DNA of 64,000 bases. Origin: Panicum virgatum. Taxonomy: Eukaryota; Streptophyta; Magnoliopsida; Poales; Poaceae. Both the position numbers and the translations under genes were made by a program. Below, piece after piece: positions 57,480 through 64,000 of the stretch. The DNA is taken from assembly GCF_016808335.1 (NCBI RefSeq), contig NC_053145.1:27229120-27293119 (forward strand), in the 5' to 3' direction. Below the pieces are notes generated by a model, which saw only the letters and a program-made list of their open reading frames with translations, ran no database searches and was not told the DNA's origin. Position 1 is the first letter of the stretch, and each line of letters opens with the position of its first letter.

Positions 57480-60400
57480 ATGTCTTCGCTCTCAAGCCTG
57501 CAAGTCCAAAGTTCTCGTTTCCCTTTGCTCCCCACTTTAGAGTTTCCGCCATTGTATGCGCGTGAAGCGATCCGTGGATTTTGGAATGGCCCCCCAAGAA
57601 GGCAATCAAGGGGAAGAGTGCGGATGCAGAGCCAACTTAGGAGGAAGGCTGGAACACAAGTAAGTGTTCCTAATCTGACTTGGAATCTTTAGTAAAGCAG
57701 GGCCTTTTGGCTCCCAGATCTGTTATCCAATGGCGTCCTGCCTTGGGGAGAGATCATCCGTATGAAAATACGGGGGAAATCATTGCCGTCACCTCTTTAT
57801 TGGAACGAGGATTGGGGTTTCCTTGCTCTTCTTTCTTTTATGGGCTCCTGTGCTACTACAGGATCTAGCTGCATCATCTGACCCCCAATTCCTTTGTTCA
57901 TATTTCTATCTTCGTGCATTTGTGCGAAGCTTTTCTGGGCATCGAGCCCCATTTCGAATTTTTTTGGTTTCTCTTCCACTTGAAGCTGCAACCCGACTCC
58001 TTCGTTTTAGATGTAGTAGGAGGTGTAGGTCTCTAGCTTACGCAAAGAAAGGATAGAGAGTATATTTCTTATAGTCTTAGTAGTAAGGTAATCGAGTGGA
58101 AGCCCAAGTGGTTCTATATCGAGAACCAGTTAGGAAGTTTTCTACCACCTCCAATTCAATGGCCTGAGTGGAATAAAAAACCAGTTGACGAGAGTCAGAT
58201 CCTCGAACTTCTTGAGAGAATTGCCGTTCTGAGGCAAAATATGTTGACTGCGGAAGCAGTCGTATTCGACTGGATGAAAAGAAGGATCCAGCCATTATAG
58301 GCTCGGGAAACCCTCGGATATTAGTACCAAGGAACAGCTGATCCATCAAGATACTCGAAGGAAGAGATCTCGGATGATGTAGCATTTAGTCGAGTACAAC
58401 GACTGCTAAAGAATGTAAAGAAAATCCCAGTTGTTCCTGGTACTTTTTCTGCTATGAACCCTCCGAAGCAGGTACTTGATAAGAGTAGTCGATACATAGA
58501 AATCGAATACTTTACCATAGTAGAAATCTGATTTGGTTTTCCTTTCTGTAGGAGGACGTGGAGCACTTTAAAAGTAGTCCTTCACTGCCAAGCATTTATT
58601 CGCCTCTTTTGTTCTTCCAAACTTTTCGATCTATTAACCAAATCCAAGTATGTTTATATGAAGTTTCATACAAACAGTACTTATGTATAGTCTTGGTTGT
58701 GCAGATGAGGAGGAAGCTGCGGAGATGAGTGATAGGGATCTCAGCCCTACTCCGAGTACTAATACCCAAACTGGGCATCCCAGGGGTACTCGATCCATGG
58801 CAAGGAAGCGTCGTAGCTCCTCCCAAACTGCTAGCGACAAGTAAGTAGCTAGTTATTTTGGAATCGAGTACTTTTGATTTCGATTGACTGATTTGTATTT
58901 TGGTTTTTCAAGTCCGGTGGCTAAAATGCCACGGATATCATCATCTGGGGATGATACTGTGGTGGGATAGTCTGTCCCTTCCACCACATGATGAGGACAT
59001 GACCAATACGCATATGACCAAGGCCCAAGCGAAGATAGAGTTCAAAGCCCAATCCACATTGAAGTCCGTTTTATTCGCGAGTCCGGTTCGGACTGCAGGA
59101 GCAGGCCTCACGAAAACGGACGCCCAGGCCACATACGGGCTCCGTTTTGGGCGTTCTATATATCGTTGGAAAGCTAAGGAGATAAGCTTTCCAACCCAAC
59201 TGATCCCATATCAAAATACGCTCAGAGTCGATGGGAATCGTCGAAACAACATGACGACCAGAATCTGCCTGGATGCAGCGACACCAGTTTTTGGGCCCGA
59301 AGGCCTTGTACTCCCTAGGGTTGCCCGGCCGCCCCCCTAGCCTCTCTATTATATATACACAGCAGCCACCATTAGGTTAGTTGGGTTTTGCTTAGATTAT
59401 TCTATCGAGAACAGTTTCGCCGCCGTGTCGGTTTGTGAGACCCCAACTTTGAGATTAATCTTTCATCTGCAGAGTCACTTCAATTGAGCTGTGTTCTTTC
59501 GAGTTCTTGCTTGTGTTCTTCGTTGCGCTTGCAGGGATTAGCCTTCTTGGCGAGGTCAACCGAGTTGTGACACGGTTGATAACCAGAGGAGTTGTGGTGC
59601 TAAGATTGCTGGATTCGGGTCTTAGGATCTGAAGCCGGATCGGTGTGTCTCGCTCCGCCTACAACGAGAGTTATCCAGAACCTGACGGAAGATCGGGAAC
59701 CCACGTCCCCTGGACTCGCGAATAAAATCGACTTCAATGTGGATTGGGCTTTGAACTCTATCTTCGCTTGGGCCTTGGTCATATGCGTATTGGTCATGTC
59801 CTCATCACCACAGTGGACCCGTCCAATGGGATCGGGGCTAGTCTTTTGGCGAGTAGTTCCGATGTAAATATTGCCGGCGATGCGGGTTGGCAGGCCATGG
59901 TTGTAAAACCTGCCCGCAAGTTTGGCATCAAGGGTCTTGCTCTAAGAAGTGCTCCAACGTAAGTTCTTTAGAACTTGTAGATATAGGATCTGCTTTTGTG
60001 TCTAGTAGTTTTTAACTACTTTTGAATTTCCAGAGATGCAATCCTGGAGGGGAATGTGGAGGTTGAGGACACCTCGGCCTCCAAATCGACGCTGGACAAG
60101 CCCCCGAACACTCCTGACATGAGTGCTCATGATGCGGAGGCTATGGTCGACTCCATGCTTCGGGATTCTCCTTTGCCGTATCCCGAAAGGGCTAATGAGG
60201 AAATCCCAGAGGATGGTGGAAGAAACAAGCTTCGGAGGAGGGAGTAGGCGGGAAGCTTCCTGAGGGAACAGGCGATAAGCAGCCCGAGGAGACCCCTACA
60301 GGTAAGCTTGTACCACCTTATAGGAAAAGTATCCTGTTTTCTGATCTTAATCAGCATATTCTTGCTCTAGATTCCCAAAATACAGGGAATACTGTAGGGA

Positions 60401-61333
60401 GTATTGAAGATGTGCCCAAGAGGGCTGTGGCTGAGGTGCTGGCGAGTACTTCCCATGTCACATCGGGAAATGGCTTGCCACGAGAGAAGTTGGAGCTTGC
60501 TGTCAAGCTGCTGGAAGTAAGTAATCGAATATTTCGAGTACTTTTAGAATAGATCGAGTAGTGTAATGATCTTTTTATTTTACAGGAGGCACTGGGACAG
60601 GAGGGTGGCCAGTCCCAGGACGAAATAGAGTTGAACGCTCTGAAAGAGAGAGTTAAGACACTCTCATCCGAGAAGGCAGCTCATCCGAGAAGGCAGCTCT
60701 CGAGGGGAAGCTTAAAAAGCTCTCCCAATCCAATAAAGTTAGTCTTTAGCATGTACTACGCAATCGACTAGTAGATCTGCTTGGTGTTTATAAGATTTTC
60801 TTTCTATCGAGTACACAGCTTGTGAAGAATCTTTAAAGATTCAGGAAAGCTTGGTACTGGATCTAAAGATTCTTATGTACTGAAACGCAGATGAAATAGA
60901 GAAGCTCAAGAAGATCAAGGAGGACTCCGATCCGGAGGCAGCGTCAATTCTACAACAACTCAAGACCTTGTCAGAATCCCGAGACTCGATGCAGCAGGAG
61001 CTCGTGGAGCTGAAAGGAGTCAGGGATGCTGCCCTGGAGGTAGCCGAGGCCATGGAAATCCCAGAAAGGGACGGAGATGAACCACTCACGCTGGCGGGGA
61101 GACTTCATAAAGTGCCCGAGGCCTTTGAGAGGTATGTCTCCACGATCACCCGCCAGTACGTAGGTCACGTACTTGGGCTGGTGAAATCTTATTGGCCGAC
61201 CACTCGTCTAGACACGCTTGGGAAGGGCGCCAAAGCTGACTGTACGGATGAACAATTCCATCAGTACGTGGAGGAAACTTCCGTGGTGGATGATAAGATT
61301 ATGGAGTCCTTAAACAAGCCTAATTCTCCTTGA
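57480..61333 (+). pseudogene. Antisense PF04195-type gene of E', about nine exons
   Basis: Exon 1 starts at ATG 57480. The large exon (about 57680-58471) carries the PF04195 domain (SVIQWRPALG, NTGEIIAVTSLLERGLGFP, HISIFVHLCEAFLGI, PKWFYIENQ). Further exons bounded by GT-AG signals are 58552-58647, 58705 to about 58839, about 58911-59958 (with an 819-bp insertion), 60034-60301, 60371-60516, 60586 to about 60739 and 60891-61333. The last encodes a coiled coil (EIEKLKKIKED) and a conserved end (YVGHVLGLVKSYWP). Breaks in the large exon are TAG at 57866, 58034, 58298 and 58322; a 17-bp tandem duplication at 60664-60697 shifts frame. The junction between exon 1 and the large exon is unclear. It has the same layout as the genes of A and C. 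Function is unknown. Confidence 0.7.
58989..59807. mobile_element. 819-bp LTR-like insertion with 96-bp terminal inverted repeats
   Basis: It starts TGATGAGGAC and ends GTCCTCATCA, flanked by CCACA at 58984-58988 and 59808-59812. The first 96 bp (58989-59084) reappear inverted as the last 96 bp (59712-59807) with about two mismatches. It contains a TATTATATATAC promoter-like site near 59349 and no coding sequence. TG/CA ends with a 5-bp duplication suggest a solo LTR, but such long inverted ends are unusual for one. It sits inside an exon of the E' antisense gene, whose sequence resumes at 59813. Confidence 0.75.
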
Positions 61334-62103
61334 TCTTGTACTGTAATTGAGCTGCTATGTGAGGCAAAAGTACTGTTTGAACAAATATCAAATATTTATG
61401 TAATGTTAAGTACTCGTTGTTAGGATTGTGGAATCCTTTGCTATGCTGAGTAATTGTACTCGAGGGTCCTGAGTGTAGGTAGCATCGTGCCCACTCAGTT
61501 ATAATAGTAGATACAATGAATTGTATCCGTGGATGCCTTGGATGGCAAAGTGTTCTCGAATAAAATTGAGTTTGTATGGTTCTGAATCGAAACCATGGTG
61601 CTGACCGGTTAGGATTGAATCCCACAGGACTAACCAAGTGGGAAAAGCACTATAAGAGTGTAAAAGCCATAGCTTTAAAGCAGACCTCCTTTTTGATGGA
61701 AATTCTTTATTAGTGCGCAGCTAATATGGACTTTGTTGTCCAATCGGGGGAAGAACTCTTATCGAGTATTTAGGAGCTATAAGATGTTTCTTGATAGATA
61801 GGAAGACATGCAGCTCTCGACAACTACTCAGAGTGCTAAGGGAAAACAGAACTTCTTTTTGTATCTCAAGCAAACGAGTAGCACCCGTCAAGTACCCGAG
61901 GCAAAAGGATTCTGTAACGAAGATTTCCATAGTAGACTGAGCAAGCGGGAAACTTGTGTCAACCTATTTTAGAGTATCAAGAACTTGTCTATACTCCTTG
62001 AGGGATTTTTGTAGTTGACTAGTTAGGATAGACCTTGCTTGGTCACCCAGATAGCACACAACTGTTGTGAAAATATCCCGAACTACTCGATCTTATCGAG
62101 TAG
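61334..62103 (-). other. Noncoding region of E' after the antisense gene
   Basis: A/T-rich, no credible coding frame. Degenerate relics of the downstream tandem unit (GGATTGAATCCCACAGGACTAACCAAG) occur near 61613. Confidence 0.5.
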
Positions 62104-62940
62104 TATGTCCTATACATAGACTGGATTGATTTCTAGAATAGGACTGTTAGGATTGAACTCCGTCGAGTTAATCAAGACATGAATATTCTAGAAATATCCC
62201 AAACTTACTCGAGCAGAGTGAGTAAGGTGTCCTACCCGAGGATTGGAGTAACTCTTAGGGCAAGTCTGTTAGGTACGAACCCCGTCGAGTTGCCCAAGAC
62301 GAAAATGCCGAAGGAGTATCCAAAACCTACTCAGGCCAGCGAGTAGGGTGTCCTTTAACAAGGACCGGAGTAATCCTTAAGACAGAACTGTTAGGTATGA
62401 ACCCCGTCGGGTTGCCCAAGACGTAAATGTCGAAAAGATATCCAAAACCTAGTCGGGCCAGCGAGTAGGGTGTCCGTTAACAAGGATTGGAGTAATCCAT
62501 AAGATAGAACTGTTAGGTACGAACCCCGTCAGGTTGCCCAAGACGTAAATGTCGAAGGGATATCCAAAACCTACTCAAGCTAGTGAGTAGGGTGTCCTTT
62601 AACAAGGGCTGGAGTAATCCGTAAGACAGAACTGTTAGGTATGAACCCCGTCGGGTTGCCCAAGACGTAAATGTCAAAGGGATATCCAAAACCTACTCGA
62701 GCTAGCGAGTAGGGTGTCCTTTAACAAGGACTAGAGTAATTCGTAAGACAGAACTGTTAGGTACGAATCCCGTCGGGTTGCCCAAGACGTAAATGTCGAA
62801 GGGATATCCAAAACCTACTCGAGCGAGGCGAGTAGGGTGTCCTTAACATGGACTGGAGTGACTTTTAGGACAGAACTATTAGGTATGAACCCCGTCGGGT
62901 TACCCAAGACGTAAATGTCAAAAAAGCACTCGAGTGTAAA
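62104..62940. repeat. Tandem array, about 122-bp unit, seven copies
   Basis: The unit contains GGTGTCCTTTAACAAGGA, then GAACTGTTAGGTA(C/T)GAACCCCGTCGGG and CCAAAACCTACTCGAG. GGTGTCC recurs near 62347, 62469, 62591, 62712 and 62835, at steps of 121-123 bp. Two more diverged copies lie to the left (near 62104 and 62220). The centre is most uniform and the edges decayed, as in arrays that turn over by unequal exchange. Confidence 0.85.
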
Positions 62941-62999
62941 CCATAAAAACTACTCGATAGCTGCTCTAATGCTGAGCGTGACTTTCGAGATGGGGTATT

Positions 63000-63257
63000 G
63001 GTCGTATGAGCGAAAGCCAAGTAGTCGATTTATGGGAGAAATCAACTTTTATTTGGATTTGTCGAAATTACAATAGTTGTAAAGTGACAGACTCTGACAC
63101 TTAAGACCTACCCCTTACCCGTTAGACATGGGCAATGGTTTACATGACTGAATAAAACTTATTCGAAGATAAAACTAGTCGATATGATGGTCGACTAGAT
63201 TTGAGGTAAGGTCTCCTTCAGGAGAGGTGCCCCAAGGGCCTTGCGGAGTGAGTCACA
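63000..63257 (-). other. End of gag and noncoding sequence of E'
   Basis: The first 50 or so bases after the stop (toward 63205) still read as gag. Beyond that all frames are closed and I see nothing else before the tandem array. Confidence 0.4.
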
Positions 63258-63872
63258 CTAGAAAATCATGTGAGAGCTCTTTGAGTGGATGAAGCACTTG
63301 CGTAGCAGTACTTTATTGATCCTATTTCCACCCTGAGATGATTCTCCTTGGTGCAGGGTGCGCGGTTTACCATGAGGACGGGTACTGGTGGTTACTGGCT
63401 TGTGCTTCTTGAAAGATGCGGAAGCCTTTGGTGGGATGCGGTAGTTGGAAGAAGGGTTGTAAGCCTCGACTTCCTCGCATTCCTTTCTCCTTGAGATGAT
63501 GACGTTGCGCGCATCGCGCCCAAAGTTGATAACGTTGCGGAGGTCGCAGTTGGAGTAGTCGTAGTTGTCGCCTTGCTGTTCCTGTAGGCTGTTAGCGAGG
63601 CGCTGGCGCCTGAACGCCCTTTTCTGGTTGAGCAGGCGACGATGTTTGTAGAGATCTTCTGCTGGATGCTGCTCTTCCAGTTGGACGGTGACAGTCACCG
63701 CTGGAGGAGGAGCAGGTGGATCTTCTTTGGTAGTAGCCTGAACTTCAGTGATTGTGGGAGGAGTAGTTTCCATATTGTCGGAAAGGTACTCGTCGAAATC
63801 ATCAGAATTGTAGTCGTCATGGTTGAGGCGCTCCGTGGGATCACCCTCAGGTTCTTCGGAGATACGAACCAT
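63258..63872 (-). pseudogene. Gag fragment of element E'
   Basis: Open minus-strand frame of 204 codons. An acidic N-terminal part (HDDYNSDDFDEYLSDN) is followed by a Pro-rich linker and a basic segment GRDARNVIISRRKECEEVE resembling Tat gag. The end, CFIHSKSSHMIF, is followed past a TAG (63258-63260) by CDSLRKALGAPLLKE in the same frame, so a gag zinc-finger-like motif is split by the stop. Upstream the frame has another stop near 63910. No protease or pol follows in the element's direction. Identification as gag is moderate; it does not closely match the gag of E. Confidence 0.55.
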
Positions 63873-64000
63873 GAGGGTTTCACGGCAAAGATCCTGAACC
63901 TCTTGGTCTTATTTACTTGAGGACGAGTCTAGAGGAGTGCTCTGTTAGTAAGGCAGATCCGCAGGCTATGACTCGGAGGTATTGGGATCTTGAGTCTTCC
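63873..64000 (-). other. Upstream continuation of the E' gag region
   Basis: Probably further gag coding sequence with stops; too short to assign. The window ends here. Confidence 0.3.

Larger units (their letters stand above)
19939..64000 (-). mobile_element. Element E': non-autonomous Tat-type element on the minus strand
   Basis: Along its own direction (right to left) the window shows a gag fragment (63872-63258), noncoding sequence with a tandem array, an antisense PF04195-type gene (57480-61333 on the plus strand), more noncoding sequence, a polypurine tract and the 3' LTR. No protease, RT, RNase H or integrase lies between gag and the antisense gene, so the copy looks gag-only. Chromovirus F (21069-56565) is inserted in it with the target duplication GGTTC. 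The 5' end is outside the window. Confidence 0.7.

Noticed and set aside
58989..59807. Reading the inverted-end insertion as a DNA transposon or MITE
   Set aside because: The 5-bp duplication and TG/CA ends do not match the duplication lengths of the common plant DNA transposon superfamilies; the LTR-type reading fits better, though not perfectly.
62104..62940. Regular repeats with a CRISPR-like appearance
   Set aside because: The whole 122-bp unit repeats with no unique spacers, in a plant retrotransposon; it is a minisatellite.
1..64000. Search for host genes, tRNA or rRNA genes
   Set aside because: All recognisable coding sequence is retrotransposon or element-carried; no tRNA- or rRNA-like sequence was noticed apart from primer-binding sites.

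Overview
The window is plant DNA, almost certainly from a grass (Poaceae) and probably a panicoid with a large genome. I found no host gene. Essentially every base belongs to nested LTR retrotransposons. Supporting signs are Tat/Retand-type Ty3/gypsy elements with antisense genes, a copia element whose LTR is full of GGACGGTCCGCC-like palindromes (as in maize Opie/Ji-like LTRs), and Tekay/Del-type chromoviruses with LTRs of about 3.4 kb. The species cannot be fixed from the sequence.

Layout. The outermost visible layer is element C (13450-14267, a piece of a Tat-type element). B (9080-13449) sits inside C, and A (1-9079) sits inside B. To the right, copia element D (from 14268) interrupts C, Tat element E (from 17900) interrupts D, and E' (from 19939, opposite strand) interrupts E. 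Chromovirus F (21069-56565, target duplication GGTTC) interrupts E'. Two more chromoviruses of the same family, G (21563-33364, duplication TCCGC) and H (35470-47056, duplication CTACG), lie inside the 5' LTR of F. This is a C>D>E>E'>F>G/H nest, six levels deep. Removing G and H leaves a colinear F 5' LTR. An 819-bp LTR-like insertion (58989-59807) sits in an exon of the antisense gene of E'.

Coding content. F, G and H carry gag-protease-RT-RNase H-integrase-chromodomain polyproteins. G is nearly intact, H has one nonsense codon in integrase, and F has several lesions plus a divergent protease tract. All three share a GT-AG intron of about 110 bp inside gag. A carries the end of a Tat polyprotein (archaeal-type RNase H plus integrase). 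A, B, C and E' each carry a gene antisense to the element: PF04195-type (putative gypsy-type transposon) in A, C and E', and plant mobile domain (PF10536) in B. These genes have several introns, and three of them have TATA boxes upstream.

Most notable. All six large chromovirus LTRs carry two exon-like blocks of exactly 90 and 56 bp with matching splice phase, a GC-AG type intron, conserved reading frame and a downstream poly(A) signal. They look like the 3' end of a spliced gene lying wholly within the LTR. Element H has its 5' LTR inverted inside an intact target duplication, and that LTR contains a tract of about 950 bp converted to the sequence of the neighbouring G 3' LTR. Recurrent CAG-to-TAG nonsense mutations across unrelated elements fit deamination of methylated cytosine in the CHG context.
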